From positions 434,001 to 498,000 of the forward strand of contig NZ_CP159218.1 of NCBI RefSeq assembly GCF_040438885.1: DNA of 64,000 nt, written 5' to 3'. This stretch comes from Nakamurella sp. A5-74 (lineage in GTDB: Bacteria > Actinomycetota > Actinomycetes > Mycobacteriales > Nakamurellaceae). A program made the position numbers and the translations under genes. Below, in pieces: positions 7,063 to 15,644 of the stretch (positions within the stretch are counted from its first letter, which is position 1; every line of letters begins with the position of its first letter). Under the pieces are notes generated by a model that saw nothing but the letters and a program-made list of their open reading frames with translations, did no database searches and was not told the origin of the DNA.

Positions 7063-9809
7063 ACCGTGAACCGTTGGCGCGCATCGGATTCGCCGCCCGT
7101 CAGCTGCGCGCAGACGCCGGACCGGCGACGCTGTTGCTGGTTCTCGTGGCAGTGCTGGCCGCGCTGGTCAGTGGAGGACCGTCGCTGATCCGCTCGTTCG
7201 CCGACCAGGAGGTTCGGCAAGCGGCCACGGATCTGTCGTTGCTGGATCGTTCCCTGTCGGAGCAGACCACGATCCCGCTGCCGTACGTCGGCGGCCCGGC
7301 CGCGCTGCCCGCCGACCAGCGGTGGTGGGGACCCCTCGAGCAGCGCCTGGCCGAGATCAGGGCGGACTTCCCCGCTCCCGTCCGGGACCTGGTGGGCGAG
7401 GCGCGGTTCCTGTCCAGGACTGGAAGGGTGGCAGTGGACAAGTACGCCGGTCAGCAGTTCGATCAGCTGCTGCAGTTCGACTCCGATCCTTTCGTCACCG
7501 AGCACCTGCGACTTGCGCAGGGACGGTGGCCGCGCGTGCTTCCCGCCGTCCCTGACCAGCTTCCGCCGTTGGAGATGGTGCTGGGTGGGCCCGCTGCACT
7601 GCGGCTGCAGTGGAACGTCGGCACCTCCCGGTCGGTGGCCGGTCGAACGGTGACGCTGGTCGGAGTGGCTGCCGAGCAGCCGGTCGATCCGGAGTTCCTG
7701 AGCATCGAACCCAACGCGCTGACCGCCCTGGTCATCGACGACGGCAATGCACCGATCCGACTGGTTGCTGTCGCCTTCCTGGCTGACGGCGCCTGGGATG
7801 CCGGCGTACTCTTCGACGACAACGGCGGAATCACCGGTCGGCTCTGGTACCCGACGCAGGTCGAGAAGCTCGACACCACAGGCGTTCCGGAGCTCGTCAG
7901 CCAATTGCGCAGGGTCACCGGCCTTCGGGTCGAACTGGGCGCACCGGGTGCCGACTCGGCGAACTCCCTGCAACTGTCGACCGAGCTCTCGGGCGCGCTG
8001 GTGGCCGCTCTGGCGCGAGCCGACGCGGCCGGTTCCGTGCAGTGGGTGGCGATGTCGGGGCCGTTCGGCGCGGCGATCGCCGTGCTCGTCCTCGGGCTGC
8101 AGGCATTCGCCAGACGCCGGATGGAGGTCACCACCCTGCTCGTCGACCGAGGAGCCGCACGATCGACGGTGCGCACCATCGCTCTGGCCCAGGGCCTGCT
8201 GATCGGGGTACCTGGTGCGGTGGTCGGCGTGCTCGCCGTTCGGACCTTCGCCTCCTGGCCGGTCCCGTGGTGGGCGGTGCTCATCGGGCTGCTGGTCATG
8301 CTGGTCGCGCCGGTGTACCTGGCCGCTGTCGCCGCGCCGGGCCGATCGCGGCGAGCCCGTGCTGACCTGACCACCACCGGATCCCGATCGCGGTGGGTCG
8401 CGGAAGCGATCGTCATCGTGCTGGCCGCGCTGTCGGTCACGTTGTTGCTGACCGGCGCGCTGGACCCGGCGGAGGCATCCGATGCCGCCTCCGGGGGATC
8501 TGATCTGCTGGTGTTGCTCGCACCGATCCTGTCGATCCTGGCCGTGTGCGTGCTCACGCTGCGGCTGTACCCGGTGCCGTTGCTGCTGATCAGGTCGGTG
8601 ACCCGGCGCCGACGTGGGTTGGTGGCCCATCTCGGCGTCACCCGGTCGTTGCGCGAGCCGGCGGTGGGTCTGCCGTTGATCCTGGCCTGTCTGACGGGTG
8701 TCACCGTTGCCACGTTCTCGGTGACGATGCTGTCCACGATCGACCGGGGGATCGCCGACGCCGCAGCACGAGCGGCCGGATCGGACCTCACGATGACCGG
8801 AGCGCCGACCTTCCCGAGCGTCATCGAGTTGGCCGGGACCGCGCCGGGCGTTCGGAGCGTCGCCACCCTCGGAGACGCAGGACCGGTCGACATCGACGTC
8901 GGCGGCCGGACGTCGCGGGCCGAGCTGTTCTTCGGCGACACCGCAGCGCTGTCCAGGGTGCTCGCCGATGTGCCGCGCGCCGCCGTGATCCCCGGCGGGA
9001 TGGCAGCGGATGTCGCCGCGGGCGCCCCCGTCCCGGTGGTGACCTCCAGCGGGCTCGGAGCGTCGGCGGGCGGGGGCATCACGGTCAAGGGCGAACCCGC
9101 TGCCGTGGTCGGCGCAGGGGATTTCCTGCCGCAGGCGTCGGGGGAGTGGATCCTCGTCGACTCCGCACACGTCGCCGCGCTGGTAGCCGGCAGGGCGACC
9201 GGCTCGGTGCTGCTGATGTCGCTGCAACCGGGAGCCGACTCGCAGCCGACCAGTGACTTCCTGAACCGGAAGATTCCCACTCTGGAAGGGGTGTTGCCGG
9301 CCAACTTCGACGGCACCACATCGGGGAACCTGCTGTTCAGCTCCCCCAGCGCGAGCGAACGGCAACTGTCACAGGTCCCGACGGTCGAGGGGATGCGGGT
9401 GGTGCTGACCGTCATCACGATCCTCTCGGCGATCCTCACCGTGCTCGCGGTGCTCGTGCTGGCCGTTGGCGGAACGCGTCAGCGCTCGAGGTTGCTGGCG
9501 ATGTTGCGGTTGCTGGGCTTGCGGCCCCGGCAGGCGGCGGCACTGAGCGCGTGGGAACAGGGACCGCCGGTGATCACCGCGGTGGTGGTCGGGGGCGGTT
9601 TCGGCCTCGTGTTGGCGGTGTTGGTGCAGCGTGCGGTCGACCTGCGGGCCTTCACCGGCGACGTGCTCGCGCCGAACTTCTCCCTGGACGGCGACCGGCT
9701 GCTGGTGATGGCCGGCGGGTTCGCGGTTGCGGTGGTGATGGCGGTCGGACTGTCTGCGGTGCTGAGCGGGCGGGCCGCGGCAGGGTCGATCCTGCGGGGT
9801 GAACCCTGA
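7059..9809 (+). CDS. FtsX/MacB-type ABC transporter permease (second of pair)
   Basis: The 916-residue product has the same layout as its upstream neighbour: an N-terminal helix (PATLLLVLVAVLAALVSG), a long extracytoplasmic domain, a middle four-helix region (about residues 330-570) and a C-terminal FtsX bundle containing the family motif LLAMLRLLGLRPRQAAALSAWEQGP. It is likely the partner permease in a heterodimeric exporter driven by the two ATPases just downstream. GTG 7059 overlaps the previous stop as GTGA; an in-frame GTG at 7047 is the alternative start. The next gene follows after 76 bases. Confidence 0.83.
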   Translation: MNREPLARIGFAARQLRADAGPATLLLVLVAVLAALVSGGPSLIRSFADQEVRQAATDLSLLDRSLSEQTTIPLPYVGGPAALPADQRWWGPLEQRLAEIRADFPAPVRDLVGEARFLSRTGRVAVDKYAGQQFDQLLQFDSDPFVTEHLRLAQGRWPRVLPAVPDQLPPLEMVLGGPAALRLQWNVGTSRSVAGRTVTLVGVAAEQPVDPEFLSIEPNALTALVIDDGNAPIRLVAVAFLADGAWDAGVLFDDNGGITGRLWYPTQVEKLDTTGVPELVSQLRRVTGLRVELGAPGADSANSLQLSTELSGALVAALARADAAGSVQWVAMSGPFGAAIAVLVLGLQAFARRRMEVTTLLVDRGAARSTVRTIALAQGLLIGVPGAVVGVLAVRTFASWPVPWWAVLIGLLVMLVAPVYLAAVAAPGRSRRARADLTTTGSRSRWVAEAIVIVLAALSVTLLLTGALDPAEASDAASGGSDLLVLLAPILSILAVCVLTLRLYPVPLLLIRSVTRRRRGLVAHLGVTRSLREPAVGLPLILACLTGVTVATFSVTMLSTIDRGIADAAARAAGSDLTMTGAPTFPSVIELAGTAPGVRSVATLGDAGPVDIDVGGRTSRAELFFGDTAALSRVLADVPRAAVIPGGMAADVAAGAPVPVVTSSGLGASAGGGITVKGEPAAVVGAGDFLPQASGEWILVDSAHVAALVAGRATGSVLLMSLQPGADSQPTSDFLNRKIPTLEGVLPANFDGTTSGNLLFSSPSASERQLSQVPTVEGMRVVLTVITILSAILTVLAVLVLAVGGTRQRSRLLAMLRLLGLRPRQAAALSAWEQGPPVITAVVVGGGFGLVLAVLVQRAVDLRAFTGDVLAPNFSLDGDRLLVMAGGFAVAVVMAVGLSAVLSGRAAAGSILRGEP

Positions 9810-9885
9810 TGACGGTCCCAGCAGCAGACGGGCTGCGCTGCACCAGATGTCGGCGGCACGACGAAGGTCCAAGAGGGAGTAAGCG

Positions 9886-10875
9886 ATGAGCCACACGTCA
9901 CAGCACCGGGGTCGTCCGGAGCCGTCGGTGGGCACGCCCGCCGCACCGGCCGAGCCGGACGTGCTGTGTACCGAGCTCGTGCGCGTCTACGCGACCGAGG
10001 GGATCGAGGTGCAGGCGCTGCAGGGACTCAGCCTGCGGGTCGATCGTGGGGAGCTGGTCGCCATCATCGGAGCCTCCGGCTCCGGGAAGTCGACGTTGTT
10101 GTCGATCCTGTCCGGCATCGATCGGCCCACCGCCGGTCGCGCTGTGGTGGCAGGGTTCGATCTCGTCGCGCTCGGCAGGGCCGACCGCACGCGCTACCAG
10201 CGCTCGGCGGTCGGGTTCGTCTGGCAGCAGACGGCACGCAACCTGGTCCCGTATCTCACCGGCGCACAGAACATCTCGCTGGTGTTGTCGGTGGCAGGGG
10301 TGAAGCGCCGGCGGCTGCGGGTGGCCCAGCTGCTGGCCCTGACCGGGGCGCATGAACAGGCCGACAAACTGCCCGCCGAGATGTCCGGCGGACAGCAGCA
10401 GCGGGTCGCGATCGCCGTCGCCTTGGCCAACGACCCGCGGATTCTGCTGGCTGACGAGCCCACCGGGGAGCTCGACGAGGAGTCGACCCAACTCGTGCTG
10501 AGCACACTCCGGAGGGTGAACGAGGAGACCGGAACGACGATGATCATCGTCACTCACGACGCCGACGTCTCCGAGCACGTCCGCCGTACGATCCGGATCC
10601 GCGACGGTCGGATCGCCTCGGAGACGTTGCGGCACCACGAACGTGCGGCCGACGGAACCCCGTCGACGGTGGCCAGGGAGTTCGTCGTGCTCGATCACGT
10701 CGGACGGATGCAGATCCCCCCCGAGTCGGTGCGGGCCCTGGGCCTGGCGGATCGGGTGTTGCTGCAGACCGAACAGGATCGGGTGGTGATCCGGCCGGCC
10801 GGCGAACTGCCGCCCGCGTTGCCGCAGACGAAGGACGCCGGCTCGGACATCTTCGACGGAGGCGATGCACGGTGA
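9886..10875 (+). CDS. MacB/LolD-type ABC ATPase with C-terminal AbrB-like domain
   Basis: The 329-residue product carries a full nucleotide-binding domain: Walker A GASGSGKST (about residues 63-71), Q-loop VGFVWQQT, signature MSGGQQQRVAIA, Walker B ILLADEPTGELD and the H-loop VTHDAD. It would power export by the adjacent FtsX-type permeases. After the ATPase fold, residues about 266-305 read LDHVGRMQIPPESVRALGL followed by ADRVLLQTEQDRVVIRP. That is a good match to the SpoVT/AbrB swapped-hairpin fold normally found in DNA-binding transition regulators. ATG 9886 is preceded by AGGGAGTAAG. Its stop overlaps the next GTG start by four bases. Confidence 0.9.
   Translation: MSHTSQHRGRPEPSVGTPAAPAEPDVLCTELVRVYATEGIEVQALQGLSLRVDRGELVAIIGASGSGKSTLLSILSGIDRPTAGRAVVAGFDLVALGRADRTRYQRSAVGFVWQQTARNLVPYLTGAQNISLVLSVAGVKRRRLRVAQLLALTGAHEQADKLPAEMSGGQQQRVAIAVALANDPRILLADEPTGELDEESTQLVLSTLRRVNEETGTTMIIVTHDADVSEHVRRTIRIRDGRIASETLRHHERAADGTPSTVAREFVVLDHVGRMQIPPESVRALGLADRVLLQTEQDRVVIRPAGELPPALPQTKDAGSDIFDGGDAR
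10681..10800 (+). other. Region coding for the AbrB-like tail of the ABC ATPase
   Basis: The translation contains the GR.x.IP....R.LGL..D.V.L pattern diagnostic of SpoVT/AbrB domains (residues about 266-305), followed by a short acidic tail. Family assignment is by motif recognition; a profile search was not possible. Confidence 0.6.
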
Positions 10876-11807
10876 GCGTGACCGATCGAGAAGGCGAGTC
10901 GCCGCTGCGGCGGGTCTCGGGAGAGCACTCCCTGCTGCAGGCGGACGGTGTCCCGTTCGGTGATCGAGCGAACGGAGTGGGGCGAGATCCCGATGTGCCG
11001 CATCAGGTGTCAACCGAGCGGCCGCTGCTGCAGGCCGACGGTGTCACCAGGGTCTTCCGTACCGGTGCCGGTGAGGTGGTGGCCGTCGACCACGTCGACC
11101 TGATGGTGGGTCGTGGCGAGCTGGTGGTGTTGATCGGGCCGTCCGGCGCCGGCAAGTCGACGTTGTTGAACCTGCTCGCCGGACTGGACAGACCCACCGA
11201 CGGACGGGTCCTGTTGGACGGCAACGACTATGCCGCCCTGTCCGACGTGGAACTCGCCGCGCTGCGGCGCGATCGGATCGGGTACGTCTTCCAGGCTTTC
11301 GGTCTGTTGCCGATGCTGTCCGCACGGGAGAACGTCGAGATCCCGTTGCGCCTCACCAGGACTGCAGTTCCCGAGCGCGACCGTCGGGTGGTCGCGATCC
11401 TCACCGAGATGGGTCTGGCTGGGCACCTCGACCAACGACCGGGCGAATTGTCCGGTGGTCAGCAACAACGGGTCGCGTTGGCGCGGGCTCTGGCGGGCGA
11501 GCCGCAACTGATCCTCGCCGACGAGCCGACGGCGCAGCTCGACAGTGCAACGGCCGGTCGGATCCTGGCACTGATCCACGATCTGGTGCGCGAGCGAGGA
11601 GTGGCCGCCGTCGTCACCACCCACGACCCGGCACTCATCGACCTGGCGGATCGGGTGATCGAGCTGCGTGGTGGACGGGCGAGGGATCGGGAGCACCCTG
11701 CTGCGCCGATCGTGCCGGCTGCGGACATGTCGCCGCGGACCGACGAGATCCCGGTGGTGGGCGGTCACCGGCTGCAGCGCGAGGGCGGTCGACACGCGGC
11801 CGACTGA
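10872..11807 (+). CDS. MacB/LolD-type ABC ATPase (second of the cassette)
   Basis: The 311-residue ATPase has Walker A GPSGAGKST, Q-loop IGYVFQAFGLLP, signature LSGGQQQRVALARAL, Walker B LILADEPTAQLD and H-loop TTHDPALID. It is the fourth gene of the exporter cassette and overlaps the first ATPase gene as GTGA. The N-terminus is odd: about 55 residues precede the canonical start of the fold. The phrase LLQADGV occurs twice there, separated by DNA matching the dispersed GATCGAGC repeat (10959-10992). The extension therefore looks like a repeat inserted in frame with a short duplication. A start further in is possible, but the GTGA overlap favours this one. Confidence 0.88.
   Translation: MSVTDREGESPLRRVSGEHSLLQADGVPFGDRANGVGRDPDVPHQVSTERPLLQADGVTRVFRTGAGEVVAVDHVDLMVGRGELVVLIGPSGAGKSTLLNLLAGLDRPTDGRVLLDGNDYAALSDVELAALRRDRIGYVFQAFGLLPMLSARENVEIPLRLTRTAVPERDRRVVAILTEMGLAGHLDQRPGELSGGQQQRVALARALAGEPQLILADEPTAQLDSATAGRILALIHDLVRERGVAAVVTTHDPALIDLADRVIELRGGRARDREHPAAPIVPAADMSPRTDEIPVVGGHRLQREGGRHAAD
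10959..10992 (+). repeat. Dispersed GATCGAGC-type repeat inside the ATPase coding sequence
   Basis: The sequence GGTGATCGAGCGAACGGAG followed by GGGCGAGATCCCG matches the repeat family seen intergenically at 12.5, 48.9-49.1, 51.8 and 57.9 kb. It is flanked by near-identical stretches CTGCTGCAGGCGGACGGTGT (from 10933) and CTGCTGCAGGCCGACGGTGT (from 11024), which may be a duplication that accompanied insertion. Confidence 0.6.
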
Positions 11808-11835
11808 GGCTGCACTGTCTCTCGGCTGCACTGTC
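11808..11835. repeat. Two direct repeats GGCTGCACTGTC with a 16-base period
   Basis: Copies lie at 11808-11819 and 11824-11835, directly after the stop codon of the second ATPase gene and upstream of the GyrI-like gene. They could be a regulator site for the downstream gene or a leftover duplication. No function can be assigned. Confidence 0.4.
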
Positions 11836-11891
11836 CGTCGTCGGCCACCGGGGTGCTGACATTCGGCGCGGCGGACGGAACACTGTGAGAG

Positions 11892-12533
11892 GTGAAGAGC
11901 GACTTCAAGAAGCAGATCGCCACGTACTCCTCGACGCGGGGCACCTTCGAGGTCGTGACGGTGCCGAAGATGCAGTTCCTGATGATCGACGGCCACGGTG
12001 ATCCCAACACCTCCCCGTCCTACCGGGAGGCGCTGCAGACGGTGTATCCGGTCGCCTACACGCTGAAGTTCCTCAGCAGGAACGAGCTCGGCCGCGACCA
12101 CGTGGTGATGCCGCTCGAAGCGCTGTGGTGGGCGCAGGACATGGAGTCGTTCACTGCCGCTCGGGACAAGTCGCGCTGGAGTTGGACCACGATGATCATG
12201 ATCCCGGAGTGGATCACCGGCGAGCACTGGGCCGCTGGGCTGCAGACCGTCGAGCGCAAGGGCGGTGCACCCGCGCTCGAGGCGATCCGGCTGGAACTGC
12301 TCGACGAGGGCACTGCCGTGCAGACCTTGCACGTGGGTCCGTACGACGACGAAGGGCCGGTGCTGCATCGGATGCACCACGAGTTCGTACCCGCCAACGG
12401 CTTCGCGCTCACCGGGAAGCACCACGAGATCTACCTGAGTGATGCCCGTCGCACCGCTCCCGATCGCCTGCGCACGATCCTGCGTCAGCCGGTGATCGAG
12501 CAACCCCGCGATGTTCGAACGACGCAACGGTGA
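11892..12533 (+). CDS. GyrI-like small-molecule-binding domain protein
   Basis: The 213-residue product resembles the GyrI-like/SOUL-type effector-binding proteins (AraC-associated ligand domain). The opening KKQIATYSSTRGTFEVVTVP, the DGHGDPNTSPSYREAL segment and the closing HHEIYLSDARRTAPDRLRTI are typical of this stand-alone subfamily, which often has about 205 residues. Family members bind small hydrophobic compounds; some hydrolyse toxic agents. No DNA-binding domain is present. The start GTG 11892 has only a weak purine run before it. The last dozen codons (IEQPRDVRTTQR) lie inside a dispersed repeat that runs into the terminator region, so the native C-terminus may have been altered. 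Confidence 0.78.
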   Translation: MKSDFKKQIATYSSTRGTFEVVTVPKMQFLMIDGHGDPNTSPSYREALQTVYPVAYTLKFLSRNELGRDHVVMPLEALWWAQDMESFTAARDKSRWSWTTMIMIPEWITGEHWAAGLQTVERKGGAPALEAIRLELLDEGTAVQTLHVGPYDDEGPVLHRMHHEFVPANGFALTGKHHEIYLSDARRTAPDRLRTILRQPVIEQPRDVRTTQR

Positions 12534-12580
12534 TCGGGCGGGATCTCGACTCCCTCGTTCCTCGGTTGCTCGATCGCCGG
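12489..12580. repeat. Inverted copies of the dispersed repeat between convergent genes
   Basis: CCGGTGATCGAGCAACC at 12489-12505 is mirrored by GGTTGCTCGATCGCCGG at 12564-12580 (16 of 17 pairs plus a G-T). The inside carries GGGATCTCGACTCCCTCGTT, the other half of the family consensus. It covers the end of the GyrI-like gene and stops 22 bases before the end of the convergent ROK gene, so it may also act as a bidirectional terminator. Confidence 0.65.
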
Positions 12581-12602
12581 ATCTGGATGGACGGGAGATC
12601 GG

Positions 12603-13799
12603 TCAGCGATTCGACGCACGGTCGGCGGCCACCTGGACGGCGGTGGCGACCGCCCCCAACAGCGATGCGCGCGACCCGAGCTCGCCGGCGGCGACGACGA
12701 GCTGCACCGACACGTAGGGCTGGGTGTAGCGACGCACCGCTGCACTGATCCCGTCGAGCAGCGGCCCGGGGTTGCTGGCCAGTGGCCCCCCGATGATCAC
12801 CAGCTCCGGGTCCAGGTTGGCCGCGACCGCGGCGATCACCCTGCCGATCGCCGTGCCCATGTCGGTGAACAGCCGCACCGCGCCCGGGTCGCCGTCGGCG
12901 ACGATCTGCAGTGCGTCCTCCAGGGTGAGTTCCCGACCGTGCGCCTGACGCAGCAGGCCCAGGGCGGCGTCGGCCGAGGAGATGGTCTCCAGGCACCCGC
13001 GGCTGCCGCAACGACACAGCGCGCCGTCCTCGCTCACCTGGACGTGGCCGATCTCCCCTGAGGTACCGCGGCTGCCCCGGTAGAGCGAGCCGTTGAGGAT
13101 CATTCCGGCACCGATTCCCGTCGACACCTTGACGAACATCAGATCCCGCACGCCCCGCCCCCGGCCGTACACGTGCTCACCGACCGCACCCAGGTTGGCG
13201 TCGTTCTCCAGGATGACGGGTTGGCCCAGCGCTGCCGCGAAGTCCTCAGCGGGTTGCGAGCCGACCCAACCGGGCAGGATGGTGCCCGACAGCAGCTGGC
13301 CGGTGGAGCGTCGTACGGGTCCGGGCACCCCGATCACGACCGACTTGGGCCTCCCCGAATCGTGGTGCTCCACCAACATCTCCCGCAGCAACTGCACACC
13401 CGCGTCGACAGCTGCGTCGGCCGACGAATCGATGTCCATCGGGACCCGGCGCTCCGACAACACCGTTCCGGCCAGGTCCGCGACCGCGACTCCCAGATGC
13501 GCGTGCCCGAGATCGAGCGCGGCGACAACCCCTGTTCCGGCCGCCAGTGCCAGCAACTTGGGCGGTCGGCCCCGACCGTCGAGGTGTCCCCGACCGGTCG
13601 TCACGAGCCGGTCCTCGGCGGTCAGCTCGGCCACCACCGAAGCAACCGTTGATCTGGACAGTCCGGTGGTCCTGACCAGATCCACCTGGCTGATCGGTGT
13701 TCCCGCCGACAACGTCTCCAGGATCAACCGACGACTGGCGTCGCGGAGCGGGGAGGCACGCCCCGCGCCGCGGCGCTCGACGTCGTCGTCAATGGTCAC
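12603..13799 (-). CDS. ROK-family transcriptional regulator of the sugar importer
   Basis: The 398-residue product has an N-terminal winged helix (residues about 20-75, ISQVDLVRTTGLSRSTVASV) fused to a ROK sugar-kinase-like domain. Seen in the latter are the DLGHAHLGVAVADL nucleotide strand, the ENDANLGAVGEHVYG catalytic-type loop and the zinc site GHVQVSEDGALCRCGSRGCLE (His plus three Cys). ROK regulators sense a sugar or sugar phosphate and repress or activate importers. It is divergent from the CUT1 importer that begins at 14101, which is the obvious target. I chose GTG 13799, where the translation becomes protein-like; no good Shine-Dalgarno precedes it. Confidence 0.88.
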   Translation of the reverse strand: MTIDDDVERRGAGRASPLRDASRRLILETLSAGTPISQVDLVRTTGLSRSTVASVVAELTAEDRLVTTGRGHLDGRGRPPKLLALAAGTGVVAALDLGHAHLGVAVADLAGTVLSERRVPMDIDSSADAAVDAGVQLLREMLVEHHDSGRPKSVVIGVPGPVRRSTGQLLSGTILPGWVGSQPAEDFAAALGQPVILENDANLGAVGEHVYGRGRGVRDLMFVKVSTGIGAGMILNGSLYRGSRGTSGEIGHVQVSEDGALCRCGSRGCLETISSADAALGLLRQAHGRELTLEDALQIVADGDPGAVRLFTDMGTAIGRVIAAVAANLDPELVIIGGPLASNPGPLLDGISAAVRRYTQPYVSVQLVVAAGELGSRASLLGAVATAVQVAADRASNR

Positions 13800-14100
13800 A
13801 GCGGGAAAAATGCCCGTACTTCCGCAGTAAGTCAAGCCGAACCGCTGCTGGCAGTCCCCGTCAGGGAGTCCATCTGACCCGCGGCGCTGCCGAAGAAGCG
13901 GAGATTCGGCACGGCACAGCCCAATTCCGCTTGACCCCGGAACAAAACAATCTGATAAAGGCGCGCCGTGCGCGGTTTCTTCAGCTGCGTTGATCCACTT
14001 AACATCTGGCGACCACCGAACCTGCGCTGCTTCCGTCCGTGGAGCCCAGTCGATGCGCGGGCGGCCGTGGACGGAAGATTCAGTTCGGAAGGAAATCGGT
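13800..14100. promoter_or_regulatory. Divergent control region between the ROK regulator and the sugar importer
   Basis: On the minus strand TTGACT (13830-13835) can serve as -35 for the ROK gene and overlaps the palindrome ACTT-N7-AAGT at 13818-13832, a possible autoregulatory site. On the plus strand TTGACC (13932-13937) followed by 16 bases and TGATAA in an A-rich stretch makes a plausible promoter for the importer. A good ribosome-binding site GGAAGGAAAT lies just before ATG 14101. The rest shows no coding sequence. Confidence 0.5.
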
Positions 14101-15519
14101 ATGCGCCGTACCCCCTTGGTCGCCGGCATCGCCGCCGTCGGCCTCCTGATGGCCGCGTGTGGATCCAGCGAGAACTCCGGGTCGCCCGGCACCATTTCCG
14201 GTGCCACTTCCCCATCGAGCACTGCCCCGACCACTGACACGGCCTCCTCGACCGCGCCCACGAGCGATGGCAGCTCGTCCGCCACCCCGTCGAGTGGCGG
14301 CGACAGTTCGTCCGCCCCCGCGGGTACCGGTGGCGCCGGCGGCGACGTCGGTGTGTTCACCTGGTGGGCCGATGGCTCGGAGAAGACCGGCCTCGATGCC
14401 CTGGTGAAGGTGTTCAACAAGCAGAACCCGGCCGACAAGTTCGTCAACCTCGCCGTCGCCGGTGGTGCGGGCAGCAACGCCAAGACCAAGCTCGCTTCCG
14501 ATCTGCAGGCCGGCAACCCGCCGGACTCGTTCCAGGGCCACGCCGGGGCCGAGCTGACCGACTACATCAACGCCGGTCAGGTCGAGCCGGTCAACGATGT
14601 CATCGACGCCCTCGGTGGGGACAAGGTGTTCCCGAAGGATCTGCTGGATCGCCTCACGGTCGATGGCAAGATCTATTCGGTTCCCTCGAACATCCACCGC
14701 GCCAACGTGGTGTGGAGCAACTCCGCTGTGCTCAAGAAGGCCGGCATCGACGCGACCAAGGCGCCTGCCGACCTGGCCGCCTGGATGGCGGACATGGACA
14801 AGGTGAAGGCAACCGGCGTCTCCACCCCGCTGACTCTGGGTGGTACCTGGACCCAGGTCGAGCTGTTCGAGACCGTGCTGATCTCGGATCTCGGTGCCGA
14901 CGGCTACAACGGCCTGTTCGACGGGTCCACCAAGTGGGACGACGCCAAGGTGACCACCGCGATCGCCGACTACGCCAAGCTCCTCACCTACGCCAACACC
15001 CCGGCCGACGGTGACGACTGGACCCCCGCGATCGACATGGTCATCGAAGGTAAGGGTGCCTACAACGTCATGGGTGACTGGGCCGTCGCGGAGTTCGCTG
15101 CCAAGGGCAAGAAGGACGGCACCGACTACAACTACTGGGCCGTCCCGGGCCAGGAAGGCGTCTACGACTTCCTCGCCGACTCCTTCACTCTGCCCAAGGG
15201 TGCTCCGAACGCCGCCGGCACCAAGGACTGGCTGACGACGGTCGGCTCGGCCGAAGGCCAGCAGGCGTTCAACCTCGCCAAGGGCTCCATCCCGGCGCGC
15301 ACCGACGTCACCGACAAGGGCTTCCCGGCCTACCAGCAGTGGGCCATGGGCGAGTTCAAGAAGGACACGATCGTCTCCTCGATCGCCCACGGTGCAGCGG
15401 TGAACCTGGGGTGGAACACCGCGATCAGCCAGGGGATCAGCAAGTTCATGTCGACCAAGGACCAGGCCGGTCTGCAGACCGATCTGGTGAATGCAGCCAC
15501 CGACAATTCCGGTAACTGA
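14101..15519 (+). CDS. CUT1-type sugar ABC transporter substrate-binding lipoprotein
   Basis: The 472-residue lipoprotein has the signal MRRTPLVAGIAAVGLLMAAC with lipobox LMAAC at Cys20. A Ser/Thr/Pro/Gly-rich tether (residues about 21-80) follows, then a COG1653 binding protein beginning GDVGVFTWWADGSEKTGLDAL. The GVFTWWADGSEK and NVMGDWAVAEFAAKG segments resemble glucose/mannose-type binding proteins of the Thermus GBP subgroup, so a hexose is the likely ligand; this is an inference. The two permease genes follow after a hairpin. No ATPase gene is present, as is common for actinobacterial importers that share an MsiK-type ATPase. Confidence 0.9.
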   Translation: MRRTPLVAGIAAVGLLMAACGSSENSGSPGTISGATSPSSTAPTTDTASSTAPTSDGSSSATPSSGGDSSSAPAGTGGAGGDVGVFTWWADGSEKTGLDALVKVFNKQNPADKFVNLAVAGGAGSNAKTKLASDLQAGNPPDSFQGHAGAELTDYINAGQVEPVNDVIDALGGDKVFPKDLLDRLTVDGKIYSVPSNIHRANVVWSNSAVLKKAGIDATKAPADLAAWMADMDKVKATGVSTPLTLGGTWTQVELFETVLISDLGADGYNGLFDGSTKWDDAKVTTAIADYAKLLTYANTPADGDDWTPAIDMVIEGKGAYNVMGDWAVAEFAAKGKKDGTDYNYWAVPGQEGVYDFLADSFTLPKGAPNAAGTKDWLTTVGSAEGQQAFNLAKGSIPARTDVTDKGFPAYQQWAMGEFKKDTIVSSIAHGAAVNLGWNTAISQGISKFMSTKDQAGLQTDLVNAATDNSGN

Positions 15520-15542
15520 GCTGTACGTCGATCCGAGCTGAG

Positions 15543-15570
15543 GCGGGGCCGTCCTCCCGGGCGGCCCCGC
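15543..15570 (+). terminator. Intercistronic hairpin after the sugar-binding-protein gene
   Basis: GCGGGGCCG (15543-15551) pairs perfectly with CGGCCCCGC (15562-15570) around a 10-base loop, 24 bases after the stop. There is no U-tract. It probably attenuates read-through or protects the 5' mRNA, giving more binding protein than permease. Confidence 0.65.
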
Positions 15571-15644
15571 TCTCCGCTGTCCCCATCGGTGCTGCCCCCT
15601 CGGCACCATCACGACGTGTTCTGCCGCAACGAGATCGGAGCATC

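Noticed and set aside
14080-15612. 510-codon minus-strand frame opposite the sugar-binding lipoprotein
   Set aside because: Gly/Val/Arg-rich antisense reading without family features; the plus-strand gene has a lipobox and clear fold.
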